Shown: in pieces, positions 47,209 through 59,290 of the stretch
How positions within the stretch are numbered: the first letter of the stretch is position 1
Layout: each line of letters opens with the position of its first letter
NCBI RefSeq assembly: GCF_005239225.2
Contig: NC_133302.1
Span: forward strand, 6,820,001-6,884,000
Direction of reading: 5' to 3'
Length of the DNA stretch: 64,000 bases
DNA from: Populus alba
Taxonomy: Eukaryota; Streptophyta; Magnoliopsida; Malpighiales; Salicaceae
Position numbers and translations under genes: made by a program
The notes under the pieces: model-generated
What the model was told of the DNA's origin: nothing
What the model saw: the letters and a program-made list of their open reading frames with translations, nothing else
Databases searched by the model: none

Positions 47209-50200
47209 ATGGGTAGATCAGATGATCCGTTTTGGAAGGAAGTTGAAGATATGAATGATGGAAGCATGAAGTGTAAGTTTTGTGGGCATTTATTTGCCAA
47301 TGGTACTTCCATTTCGAGGATAAAGTGGCATTTATCAGGAGAGAGAGGGCATGGTGTTGGCATTTGTGGTCAGGTGCCTAAAGAAGTTCAAGGAGCAGCC
47401 TTTCTAGCTATGCGTGGTGGCTACAAAAGACATAAAGGCATAGCAAGTTCAAGCATGGAATACACTGGTGAAGGATCTTTTCAGCATGTTGACAGAAGTG
47501 TCTCTCCTTGGAGACTCAGAGTTGATGCTCATGAGAATAGAGGAGAAGCAACACAAGGAACAGATTTAGTGGATCAATTTGCTGATGCTACTTGGGTTCA
47601 TATGCACTCTGCCCTTTCAAAGGAGCAGCAGCTGAATGAAATCTCTACGTATTTCATGCAGGAAGATGAAACTGTAGCGAGAACAGAACAAGTGCAGCAT
47701 CTGGAGAGAGGTAGCTCTTGTGAGAGGCCATCAATTAATCAAGCTGATGAGCCTCGAGGAGATTCATCCCAACCAAACAGATCCTTTGTGTCTTGATCAT
47801 GGAAGATATTATGCCCAACTATTTGCTCCATCAGTAAACAATGATGTCATTATGAATGATGTGCAGAACATGCTTAGAGTGAGGACAGAACCAGTGGAGG
47901 AGGAGGGTGTGGAGAATAGTGGAAGATTAGTGCAGCCTGGCGCAGGAGCTAGATCTTCTACCAGCCTTAAATACAACACAAGTGAGACTAGAGGAGTTCC
48001 ATTACCTACTAGCTCTAAGAAGCTAGTGGGTCGAGCATTTGAAGAGAATACGAAGGTGATATGGTCTTTGTTGATGGATGATGAAGTCTCAACCATTGGT
48101 ATTTATGGGATGGGGGGAGTTGGTAAAACAACAATACTGCAACATATCCATAATGAGCTTCTACAAAGACAAGATATTTGTGATCATGTTTGGTGGGTAA
48201 CTGTGTCTCAAGATTTCAGCATTAATAGATTGCAGAATCTTATTGCTAAACGTCTTCATCTAGACCTTTCAAGCGAAGATGATGATCTGCATAGAGCTGC
48301 CAAATTGTCAGAAAAACTAAGGAAGAAACAAAAATGGATTCTCATTTTAGATGATTTGTGGAACTATTTTGAGCTTGATGAAGTGGGAATTCCTGTGCTG
48401 TTGAAAGGATGCAAGCTGATTATGACAACTAGATCAGAAACGATTTGTCTTCGGATGGCTTGCCACCACAAAATCAAAGTGAAGCTACTTTCGGAGGGAG
48501 AAGCTTGGACTTTGTTCATGGAAAAACTTGGACGTGACATAACACTTTTACCAGAAGTGAAAGGAATTGCGAAAGATATTGCTGGGGAATGTGCTGGTTT
48601 GCCATTGGGAATTATTGCAGTGGCAGGAAGCTTGAGGGGAGTGGACGACCCACATGAGTGGAGAAATACATTGAACAAATTGAGAGAATCAGAATTTAGG
48701 GACATAGATGAGAAAGTATTCAGGTTATTGAGGTTTAGTTATGATCAGTTAGGTGATTTAGCACTAAAGCAATGTCTCTTGTACTGTGCATTATTTCCTG
48801 AAGATGATATGATTGAAAGGGAGGAGTTGATAGGTTATTTGATCGATGAGGGAATAATTAAAGGAAAGAGGAGCAGGGGAGATGCATTTGATGAGGGCCA
48901 CACGATGCTTAATCGACTTGAAAATGTCTGCCTATTGGAAAATGCTAAAATAAAGTATGATGATATTAGACGTGTCAAGATGCATGACTTGATTAGGGAC
49001 ATGGCCATCCGAATACTGCTAGAGAACTCTCAAGGCATGGTCAAAGCAGGTGCACAATTAAAAGAGTTGCCAGATGCAGAGGAGTGGACGGAGAATCTGA
49101 CGAGAGTTTCACTAATGGAAAACATGATCGAAGAAATTCCTTCCACCCATTCACCCAGGTGTCCCTATCTATCAACTCTATTGCTATGTCAAAATCGTTG
49201 GTTGGGATTTATTGCGGATTCATTTTTCAAGCAATTGCATGGGCTCCAGGTCCTCGATCTCTCTTGGACAGGTATTGAAAACTTGCCAGACTCTGTCTCT
49301 GATTTGGTGAGTCTCACTGCGTTATTGCTCAAACACACCAACATACGTCATGTTCCATCATTAAAGAAGCTTAGGGCACTGAAGAGGTTGGATCTCTCTG
49401 GTACTCAGGCACTTGCAAAGATGCCGCAAGGAATGGAATGCCTAACCAACCTGAGGTATCTTAGAATGAATGGATGTGGTGAAAAGGAGTTTCCTAGTGG
49501 GATATTACCAACACTCTCTCACCTGCAAGTCTTTGTACTAGAAAAGTTTACGAAAGCTCCAACAACAGTTAAAGGAAAGGAAGTAGGATCCTTGAGAAAA
49601 TTGGAAACTTTGGAATGCCATTTCAAAGGTTTTTCTGACTTCGTGGAGTATCTCAGATCTCGGGATGGGATCCTATCATTAAGCACATACAAAATTTTAG
49701 TAGGAAAGGTGGGTAGATATTTAGAGCAATTGATGGAACATTTTCCAAGTAAAACAGTTGGGTTGGGTAATTTGAGTATCAACGGAGATAGAGATTTTCA
49801 GGTCAAGTTCTTAAATGGCATTCAAGGACTGATTTGTGAATGCATCGATGCAAGAAGTTTATGTGATGTTTTGTCATTAGAGAATGCAACTGAACTGGAG
49901 CGCATCAGCATTCGGAAATGCCATAACATGGAGAGCTTGGTTTCATCTTCTTGGTTCTGCTCTGCTCCACCACGATTGCCATCATATAATGGTATCTTTT
50001 CTAGTCTTAAAAGGTTTTATTGTTATAATTGTGAAAGTATGAAGAAGTTGTTCCCGCTTGTGTTGCTGCCAAACCTCATAAACCTGGAAAGGATTGAAGT
50101 TAATGAATGTGAGAAAATGGAGGAGATAATAGGAACAACAAATGAAGAAAGCAGCACCTCCAATTCCATCACGGAAGTCATTCTCCCAAAGTTAATAACT

Positions 50201-50458
50201 CTGAAATTGTCTTGGTTACCAGAACTGAAAAGCATTTGCAGTGCAAAACTGATTTGCAATTCTCTTGAAGATATTAGTGTAATGTCTTGTAAGAAGCTGA
50301 AGAGGATGCCAATTTGTCTTCCGTTGCTTGAAAATGGCCAGCCATCTCCTCCCCCTTCTCTTAAAGAAATCAACGCATATCCAAAAAAATGGTGGGAGTC
50401 AGTAGTGGAGTGGGAGCATCCTAACGCAAAGGATGTCCTTCGTCCCTTTGTAAACTAA
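47209..50458 (+). CDS. BED-NBS-LRR resistance protein, 1-nt insertion in the linker
   Basis: The first frame (47209-47796, 195 aa) encodes the BED finger (CKFC, WHLSGERGHG) and most of the linker. At 47775-47777 there are three As where the paralogue has two, which shifts the frame and stops translation at 47794. The remaining linker, a complete NB-ARC (GMGGVGKTTIL, KWILILDDLW, MTTRSE, GLPLGII, CALFPED, VKMHDLIRDMA) and the full LRR domain with WEHPNAKDVLRPFV read without another lesion to TAA at 50456, about 890 codons. A downstream ATG (47720, or in-frame Mets after it) could start an NB-ARC-LRR protein without BED. It is the most complete NLR in the window; an assembly error in the A run would make it intact. 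Confidence 0.85.
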
Positions 50459-50734
50459 TATAATATAGTATGCTTACAATTACATAAATAACATTTTTCA
50501 TTTTTTTTATTTCATTAAAGACTACTGAATTGTCATATTTTTTTTAACTCGATAGATAAACAATTATAATTTGAAGTTTGATTAATATTATATTTTCATC
50601 CTATTGAATTTCTCCAAGATGAAAATAAAAAAAATAAAAAAAATATTATATTGATTTATCATTAAAGTAACCTAATATTATAAATCATCAGTGAAAGTAT
50701 TCTTCTACACACATTTTTAAAATGTCTAAGAGAG

Positions 50735-50793
50735 TATGAATATGACAGTTTTGGTTTCTAAACCTGAAACTGCCAGAAACTGCCATATTCATA
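50735..50793. repeat. Hairpin, 17-bp arms, 3' flank of NLR (copy 3)
   Basis: Left arm TATGAATATGACAGTTT (50735-50751, one mismatch to the family) and right arm AAACTGCCATATTCATA (50777-50793), with an extra 10-bp duplication of AAACTGCCAG before the right arm. It lies 277 bases past the NLR stop. Confidence 0.75.
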
Positions 50794-50823
50794 AACACAT
50801 TTTTTAAATACTAAATTTAATAC

Positions 50824-51370
50824 TGTTAACGATATTATCCAATCTCCTGAAGATAATACTGATACTGAAGATAAACATGATCAGGGATTGATATCCCTGA
50901 CCTGACCTGACCTGACCTGCTCATACCTGATCATACCTGAACAAGAGAGATTACTACGACTGAAGATAATCGTGATCTCCAAGCATATCTACAATAAAGA
51001 TAATATTGATATTGAAGATAAACATGATCAGGGAGTACGATAATTATCAAGAAGTCTGGATACTGAAGAGATCATGATCAGGGATTGTTATCCCTGATCA
51101 TACCTGCTCATACCTGACCTGACCTGCTCATACCTGCACAAGAGATATTCATTGAATCTGAAGATAACGTGATCACATTAGAAAATATGTGTATATCTTA
51201 TCATTAATTGTACTCTTGATTATAGGATTTATTTTGAATTTAAGATGGTATTATATAAGACCATCATGTAACAGTAAAAGATCATTCAACGGAAATACAT
51301 TCTTCTGTATCTCTCTAGCCTTCCCGTCTACAGCTCTTCTCTTCTTCTTCTCCTATTCTTTTATCTTACA
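50824..51370 (+). repeat. 5' LTR of copia element
   Basis: 547 bp, TGTTAACGATATTATCC...TTTTATCTTACA. It contains CCTGACCTGACCTG tandem motifs and palindromic ATCAGGGATTGATATCCCTGA-type repeats. Confidence 0.95.
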
Positions 51371-51388
51371 TGGTATCAGAGCCCTTGA
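51371..51388 (+). other. Primer binding site (initiator Met-tRNA)
   Basis: TGGTATCAGAGCCCTTGA begins at the base after the LTR. TGGTATCAGAGC is the standard plant copia PBS. Confidence 0.9.
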
Positions 51389-54300
51389 CTCACGTCACAC
51401 AAATGGCCTCCTCTACAGAAAATACCTCTGATGCTGCTGCTATTAGCATTCCCGCTCTTGTTTCCCCTCCTGCTATAAATGTCACAAAACTCTCAAAAGA
51501 CAACTATCATGTCTAGAAAGCTCAACTAATTCCCTTCTTCCGTGGGCAAGGTATTTTTGGCTACCTTGATGGAACCATTCCCATTCCATCTAAAGAAATT
51601 TCTGCTGCTGCAACCTCCTCTGTCATCTCCAATCCTCTCTATGAACATTGGCAGCGCCAGGATGCTGTTATAGTTGCCATTCTGTTCTCTACAATCTCCG
51701 AGAATGTTCTTATCCAAGTGGTATCTTACACCACCTCAGCTGCTATTTGGTGTGCTTTAGCCAAATCTTTTTCCTCTCAATCACGTGCTAGAGTTATTCA
51801 ACTCCGCACTGAACTTGTCAACACCCGTAAAGGGTCACAATCTGCCCATGACTTCTTTATGCAGATCAAACGCATGACAGATGAACTTGCTGTTGCCGGT
51901 CATGCTCTTCATTGTGATGAAATTATCTCCTATCTACTGTCGGGTCTTGGCCATGATTATGACTCTCTTGTCACTGCCATCACCGCACGGACAGATCCTG
52001 TCACCTTAGAGGAAGTTTATGCCCTCTTACTCACCACAGAAGCACGGCTGCAACACAACAATGGACCTCCTATTCAGCCTGTTGTTCATGTAGCTACCCG
52101 CCAGCAACACTTTTCTTCCTACAGAGGACGAAATATGTATAGAGGCAGAGGAAGAAATTTCAGAGATACTTATTTTCGAGATGCTTCATCCTCTAATAAT
52201 TCTAATGGCAGGAACAATTTTCATAGAGATGCTATGATATGCCAGGTATGTGATAAACCTGGTCACTCTGCCAAAAAATGCTACCATCGATTTGATGTCA
52301 CATACCGTGACAATTCTGCAAAAATCAACACTCCGCAAGGGCTAATGGCGACAACAAGGTCTGTTTTTGCATCTGATTGGCACCCTGATACTTGTGCTAC
52401 AAATCATCTCACCAATAACATGGACAACTTAAATCTTCAAAGTGACGACTATACTGGTTCAGATCACGTTCTGGTTGACAATGGTGCAGGTTTGCAAATC
52501 TCTCGTGTTGGTTCTTCTATTTTTACTCCATCCAAAACCCCTTTTATGCTCAAACAATTATTACTTGTTCCTGAAATTCAAAAAAATCTCATTTCTGTTC
52601 AACAATTTTGCAATGATAATCTAGTGTTTTTTGAATTTCATGATCAATTTTTTCTTATTAAGGACTACTTGGGGAAAATCCTTCATCGCGGCACCTTTAA
52701 AGATGGGCTATATTCCTTCTCCAACCTGTCGGACAAATTCTCCTCTCATGCACTCACTGCTGTACGAGAGTCTTATCAAATATGGCATCACCGACTTGGC
52801 CATGCATCATTTCCAGTTATTCAAAAAACTATTTCCGCATTTACGTTACCTGTTGCAAGTAAAAAGCTTCCAGTTTGTTCGGATTGTCAACTAGCTAAAA
52901 GTAGTCAATTATCTTTCCATTCCAGCAATCATAAATCTATTCATCCTTTAGACATAGTGCACACTGATGTTTGGGGTCCATCACCCATCTTGTCAAACAG
53001 TGGCGCTCGTTATTATGTATGTTTTTTAGACGATTGCACCAAATTCATCTGGTTATTTCCTCTTAAACTAAAATCGGATGTTGAAAAAGTTTTTCTGCTC
53101 TTTAAAACTTCAGTTGAACGTCAATTTAATCGTTCAATAAAAAATATTCAATCTGATTGGGGTGGTGAATACCGTCGTATGTCAACACTATTAACTCAAA
53201 TAGGCATTCACCATCGCAAAGCATGCCCATACACTCATCAGCAAATGGGTGCAGTTGAACGTCATCATAAACAAATTGTTGAGGTCGGTCTTTCATTGCT
53301 TTCTCACTCTAAACTCCCACAACAATTTTGGGAAGATGCTTTTCTCACAGCCACATATATCATCAATCGTCTTCCCACTCCTATTCTCAATCAAAAATCT
53401 CCATACGAAATTGTTTTTCGTCATACTCCTGATTATCGTTTTCTTAAAGTTTTTGGTTGTGCATGCTGGCCTTATCTTCGACCATACAACAAACACAAAA
53501 TTGATTTCAGATCTAAAGATTGCATTTTTATTGGTTATAGTTCGGACCATCATGGATATAAATGTCTTGACCTTGCAACAGGTAAAGTTTACATGTCCCG
53601 TCATGTCGTTTTCGACGAAAACAAATTCCCATACCAAATTACTGAAAATCATTCGACTATTTCTCCACTCACTACATCAGTTACTGTTTCGTTTCCAAAC
53701 ACTGTTCCCTCTATTTCACTAACACCTGCAGGTACAAACTCTCCTCCATCATTGCCAAACATGGATGCTGCTCTGCCGGTATGCTCTTCCAACCCGGAAC
53801 CATCACCTCCATTACTTGATGATACAGCTCCATCCTCTCTACCAAGACCACTGTCGCATCCCACAGACATACCACCACCTCCATCCAACAATCACCCGAT
53901 GGTAACCAGATCAAAGAACCACATTTCCAAACCAAAAAAATCCTCTGATGGACAAACCTTGTATCCCCTGCCCCGTGCACTGCTAGCTACTGCTTCTCCT
54001 CCCTAAAAAAGAACCAACTTCGTTTACTGAAGCCTCAAAATCTTCTCACTGGAGGTCTGCCATGAACACTGAGTTTGATGCCTTGCTCCGGAATCGCACC
54101 TAGGAACTGGTTCCTCCATCTCGCAAGGTAAATGTCATCGGCTGTCGCTGGATCTTCAAGCTAAAGAGGAAGGCTGATGGTTCTATCGAAAGATACAAGG
54201 CACGCCTTGTTGCTAAGGGGTTTCATCAACAATTTGGGGTGGACTTCAATGAAACCTACAGCCCGGTAGTGAAGCCTGCAACAATCCGGTTGGTTCTGTC

Positions 54301-55181
54301 AATTGCAGTATGTAAACACTGGAAAATTCGTCAGCTGGATGTCCAAAATGCCTTCCTTCACGGCACACTTTCAGAAGAGGTTTACATGGATCAACCACCA
54401 GGTTTTAAACATCCTCAATTCCCTGAATATATCTGCAAACTCAAGCGGTCCTTATATGGACTTAAACAGGCGCCTCGTCAATGGTTTTCTCGGCTTGCTG
54501 CTGTGCTGCTACAACTCGGATTTGTTGCCAGCAAAGCTGATTTGTCACTCTTTGTTCTAAACGACACCACCAGCATCCTCTATGTTCTTATTTATGTTGA
54601 TGATATTATCATCACCGGCTCTAATGATGTTGCTGTCCAGGATATTATACAGCACCTACACACAGAATTTGCTATTACTGATCTTGGTTCTCTAAGTTTT
54701 TTCTTAGGCGTTAAAGCCTTACGTGATGCTACATGTCTCTATTTAACTCAACGCAGGTACATTGTTGATCTGCTCACTAAGTCCAAGATGGATGGTGCCA
54801 AGCCGTGTTCAACTCCAATGTCCACTTCTGTCAGCTTGACAGCAACAGATACAACAACGTTTGAAGATCCTACTCTATACAGAAGCATTGTTGTTGGCTT
54901 GCATTATCTGTCTTTCACTCGGCCTGACATTGCTTTCGCCGTGCATCGTGTTAGTAAATTCATGCATCAACCCAAGCTATCCCACTGGTTGTGTGTTAAG
55001 AGGATCCTGCGTTATCTCAAGCAAACAATATCATACGGCTTACTGTTGTCTTGCTCCAATTCATTCACATTTCAGGCATTTTCTGATGCAGATTGGGCAG
55101 GGGACATAGATGATCGTCGCTCTGTTGGTGCGTATTGTATATTCCTTGGATCTACTTTAATTTCATGGCGAAGCAAACAGC

Positions 55182-55338
55182 AAGCCACAGTCGCTCATAG
55201 CAGTACTGAAGCGGAATACAAGGCTCTCGTGGACACGGCAGCCGAACTCCAATGGTTACAATATTTAGCTGCCGAACTTGGTCTGCCACTCTCCACAAGT
55301 CCCACTCTTTGGTGTGACAATATAGGTGCTACTTATCT
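55182..55338 (+). repeat. 157-bp direct repeat A (RNase H segment), left copy
   Basis: Identical by eye to 57281-57437. The two copies border the nested insertion. Both encode the RNase H segment STEAEYKALVDTAAELQWLQ onward. Confidence 0.9.
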
Positions 55339-57280
55339 GTCGCACGTGTGCGGCGGCGCGGCGATCGTCCACCCTCAAGGAATAATCGGAATATTTATTC
55401 CTGGAAAATAAGGGAGAGACAAGGAATTCTTGTCTCTATATGTGAAAATATGGACTGGGAGTCGCCACCTAGTATTATGGTTACTAGGAACCTTAACTGG
55501 TCTTCAGAGATCGAGTACGGAGACTGGTTGCGTAAAGGGAAGGTATTAGCACCCCAACTACGCCCTACCTAAGGTAAGCTGCATTGTTTTGTCTGATAAA
55601 ATCTAAAGTCTTGTTGTGGTTTGTAATTGTTCGGAATACGCATTACATGTAATGTCATACCCCAGGTTCGATTGTCCGGAAAAAAAAAAATTAATATCCA
55701 GAATATGCATTACATATAATGTCATACCTCGAATACTAAGAGACAAACAAAATAAAGTTTTTTGTTGTTTTTGAAATTTTGGCCAATATTCTCTTGACTT
55801 TAATAAACTGGTTATTAAAGCCAAAATGCATGCTAAAAACATTGTTTTTTTGGTGTATGAAAAAATACAATATGATTTTTTAGCTTTGAGACACTTGGCC
55901 GTATGCACAAAAACATTTTTTTCTCCTTTTTTTAAATTTTTTTGTATTTTTGGAAGTTTTTGATGAAAAACCGGGTAGTTTAATACCAGATTTGTATTTT
56001 TACGACATAAAAATACTACCCGATATTAATAAAAATAACATAAATCAACAGTGGGAACATTTTTTTTCATAAATATTTTTTAAAACAATAATATTTTTTT
56101 TTCTATTTTTTTACAATGGGCCGGATCAGGCCCAATTGCATGGGTTGGGCCAAACCTGGCCCATTTACATGGGCTGGCTGACGTCCCAGCCCAGGCCCAA
56201 ATGGGCTGGTTACTGTGCACATAGTAACCGGGTTACTGTGTGCACAGTAACCAGTGAATTAATTAGCCAGTTACTGTGCCCATGCACAGTAACCGGGTAA
56301 TTAATTCATGGCTTGCAGAACGTGCACAGTGCACGTTCTGCATGCAAGAAGATGAACAGTAAAACGAGATAAGGGGTTGAGGGCTGACCTGTGGTGGCTG
56401 TCGTTGATGGCGGAGCTGCTGGTGGCGACAGGAAGCGGCGCTGACACTGCGTTTTTCCTTCTCTCTCTCCTCTGTTTTCTTCTCTGCTTCTTCCTTTCTC
56501 TTCTCTGTTCTCTCTCTTTGCTCTCCCTTTCTCTTCTTCCCCCTTCTCTTCTCTTCTCTTTTTTTTTTCTTTTTTTCATTTTTATTTTCAGCAGCCCTCC
56601 CCTGTATTTTATAGGAAAACAGGGGGGCGAATGGTGGGGCGGCCACTGTTGGCCGCCCCTGCACTATCTGTTCAATGGATAAAAAGGAGGCAAGTGGGCG
56701 TCGAATGGTAGGCGTCTTATTGCGCCAAATCCGGGAAAGAAGTTCGGCGAAAAGTGGAGAAGAAAAATTCTTCTCCCCTGTTCTCTGCGTGCGCAGGGAA
56801 GAAGACGATGGTGCCGTTTCCAAACGGCACCGTTTTGCGTTTTTTTTATAATATATTTTTTGAATTTTTTTATTTTTATTATTTTTTATGTGGGGACCAA
56901 AAAATGGGTTACAACAGTCGTCAAGCAATACAAATTGAAATATTTAGGCTAAAAAAGGCACCATCGTGAACACGTAATACCAGATTTGTATTTTTACGAC
57001 ATAAAACTACTACCCGATATTAATAAAAATAACATAAATCAACAGTGGGAACATCATAAATATTTTTTTTAAAACAATAATATTTTTTTTTCTATTTTTT
57101 TACAATGGGCCGGATCAGGCCCAATTGCATGGGGTGGGCCAAACCTGGCCCATTTACATGGGCTGGCTGACGTCCCAGCCCAGGCCCAAATGGGCTGGTT
57201 ACTGTGCACATAGTAACCGGGTAGTTTACTATACTGCTTCTTCCTTTCACTACCCAAGGGATAACTATCAATTTTTATTA
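55339..57280. mobile_element. Nested LTR-retrotransposon-derived insertion (1.94 kb) in copia RNase H
   Basis: Between the two 157-bp repeats lie 1942 bases with no copia homology. They include GACTGGGAGTCGCCACC and GGGAAGGTATTAGCACCCC near 55450-55560, which resemble non-coding gypsy-type retroelement sequence. A CT-rich part lies at 56440-56580, and a minus-strand LTR-like start TGTTGTAACCC lies near 56917. A 250-bp segment is present twice in direct orientation (55981-56235 and 56975-57222). No ORF in it resembles a protein; the Lys/Arg-rich minus-strand ORFs come from the CT-rich tract. Confidence 0.7.
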
Positions 57281-57437
57281 AAGCCACAGTCGCTCATAGC
57301 AGTACTGAAGCGGAATACAAGGCTCTCGTGGACACGGCAGCCGAACTCCAATGGTTACAATATTTAGCTGCCGAACTTGGTCTGCCACTCTCCACAAGTC
57401 CCACTCTTTGGTGTGACAATATAGGTGCTACTTATCT
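57281..57437 (+). repeat. 157-bp direct repeat A (RNase H segment), right copy
   Basis: Repeats 55182-55338 exactly by eye and continues into the true 3' end of the copia RNase H reading frame. Confidence 0.9.
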
Positions 57438-57653
57438 ATCCTCCAATCTGGTGTTCCATGCCCGCACAAAGCACATTGAAATTGATTTTCACTTCGTCAG
57501 AGATCTGGTCTCTCAACAGAAATTGATAGTCAGGTTTTTATCTACTCGTGATCAGCTAGCCGATCTTCTGACCAAACCACTCTCTACAGCACGCTTTAAT
57601 TTTTTGTGCTCCAATCTTCACGTTTGTGACCTCCCGTCAAGATTGAGGGGGCG

Positions 57654-58200
57654 TGTTAACGATATTATCCAATCTCCTGAAGATAATACTGATACTGAAG
57701 ATAAACATGATCAGGGATTGATATCCCTGACCTGACCTGACCTGACCTGCTCATACCTGATCATACCTGAACAAGAGAGATTACTACGACTGAAGATAAT
57801 CGTGATCTCCAAGCATATCTACAATAAAGATAATATTGATATTGAAGATAAACATGATCAGGGAGTACGATAATTATCAAGAAGTCTGGATACTGAAGAG
57901 ATCATGATCAGGGATTGTTATCCCTGATCATACCTGCTCATACCTGACCTGACCTGCTCATACCTGCACAAGAGATATTCATTGAATCTGAAGATAACGT
58001 GATCACATTAGAAAATATGTGTATATCTTATCATTAATTGTACTCTTGATTATAGGATTTATTTTGAATTTAAGATGGTATTATATAAGACCATCATGTA
58101 ACAGTAAAAGATCATTCAACGGAAATACATTCTTCTGTATCTCTCTAGCCTTCCCGTCTACAGCTCTTCTCTTCTTCTTCTCCTATTCTTTTATCTTACA
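57654..58200 (+). repeat. 3' LTR of copia element
   Basis: 547 bp, no difference from the 5' LTR seen by eye, followed by the AATAC target duplication. Confidence 0.95.
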
Positions 58201-58205
58201 AATAC

Positions 58206-59290
58206 TAAAATTAGAAAGTAGCATAGGCGTGATTTTTAAAATTTTATCCCATAGAAATTAAACAAACAAGTCTAAAATTTCACTAATGAGGATTTCAAAA
58301 AAAGGAACTGCTAAAGCCTAAAATTTAGGCAATTTGTTTTTGACACAACGGGGATCATGGAGACGTGATGAAATATAATTTTAAAATTTAAAATATTTTT
58401 AAATAGTTAAGATTAAATAATTTTTTAACTTAAAATAATTCAACTTCAATAAAACATCAAAATATTATGAAATTAAAATATTTTAACACTAATATTTTTA
58501 AATAAAAAGCTAGGTCAATGTTATCAAGGTTAATGAGATCTAAAACATCTATTTTTTTGCTTAAATTCCTACAAAGTATAAACTTGAAAAAAAAATAACA
58601 TGAATATAAACCATATTTATTAGTGATAAATCAAATTTTAAAAAATTAATATCATAGTTAATGAAAATAGTAATGAAAAAGAGCTTTTTATACTTTGATG
58701 GTTTAATTAATTAATTGAACCAGGTTCAATTTGATTCAACGGCTTTTTAAGACCGGAACAGAACATGTGGAATGAAACTGGAACATTCTGAACGGAATTT
58801 TTATAATAGATGTTGAAGTTTCCTACCGCAATGCTTGATTGCGTTCGTGGGGTTTCTACCCCCAGAATATGAAGTTATTTTCTACTTAAGGCTTTCTGCC
58901 CTCTCTCTAGTCAACTGAAAAACGACAACATACATTTTCTGCCTTCTGCCTTCTGGTATCTGCCTAGCTGTGATATAAAACACTTTGAGTCCATATTTGA
59001 AGGAATAGCATCCACGAGGAAGTCCAAATTAAATGCGTAGTCCTCCTGTTTCTTCAATCTATTTGTACAATATATCTTCTGCTGCTGTGATTATTAAAGC
59101 CTTGCCAATAATTACATATTATAACACCCACGAGGATGACGTTCATTAAATTTTTCTCTGCAGTCAATCTTTTTCCTTGACAAGCACAGGAAATATTATT
59201 GATTCAACTTTCCAAAATGTATTCTTTAGCCACCACAAAGCTTCACACACACATAAAACAAGGCAGCCCTTTTATGTTATCAACTGCCAA
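58206..59290. other. Right flank of copia element; duplicated non-coding blocks, no gene seen
   Basis: Bases 58206-58738 continue the paralogous flank found uninterrupted at 26575-27186, including a dispersed repeat core near 58340. Bases 58990-59240 carry a block also present at 62345-62505 and 43690-43860. Confidence 0.65.

Larger units (their letters stand above)
51403..57653 (+). pseudogene. copia gag-pol, interrupted by stops, a frameshift and an insertion
   Basis: Starts at ATG 51403. A TAG at 51514 interrupts gag after 37 codons. The same frame continues through the gag core, the zinc knuckle CQVCDKPGHSAKKC, a protease motif reading DTCAT (Cys at a position usually Gly, 52393), the pre-integrase WHHRLGH and the integrase (HTDVWGP, SDWGGEY), ending at 54006 in TAA. 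RT continues in another frame with a TAG at 54101, then LYGLKQAPRQW and YVDD, and RNase H with STEAEYKAL and LWCDN. RNase H is cut at 55338 by a 1.9-kb insertion and resumes at 57281, ending with the TKHIEIDFHF and LADLLTKP motifs before the purine tract. The element cannot make a full polyprotein as it stands and probably moved using proteins from another copy. Confidence 0.9.
50824..58200 (+). mobile_element. Ty1/copia LTR retrotransposon, full-length, with nested insertion
   Basis: Two 547-bp LTRs (50824-51370, 57654-58200), TG...CA ends, a 5-bp target duplication AATAC (50819-50823 and 58201-58205), a primer site complementary to initiator Met-tRNA directly after the 5' LTR (TGGTATCAGAGCC at 51371) and a purine tract TTGAGGGGGCG before the 3' LTR. 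The paralogous flank at about 26570 shows the empty site. I found no difference between the LTRs, so insertion was very recent. Domain order gag, protease, integrase, RT, RNase H is that of copia. The coding region is broken in several places. Confidence 0.95.

Noticed and set aside
53293..53980. Minus-strand and alternative-frame ORFs inside the copia element
   Set aside because: Overlap the integrase/RT coding strand and have no independent homology.
56263..56928. 221-codon Lys/Arg/Glu-rich minus-strand ORF
   Set aside because: Produced by the CT-rich tract of the nested retroelement insertion; low complexity without homology.
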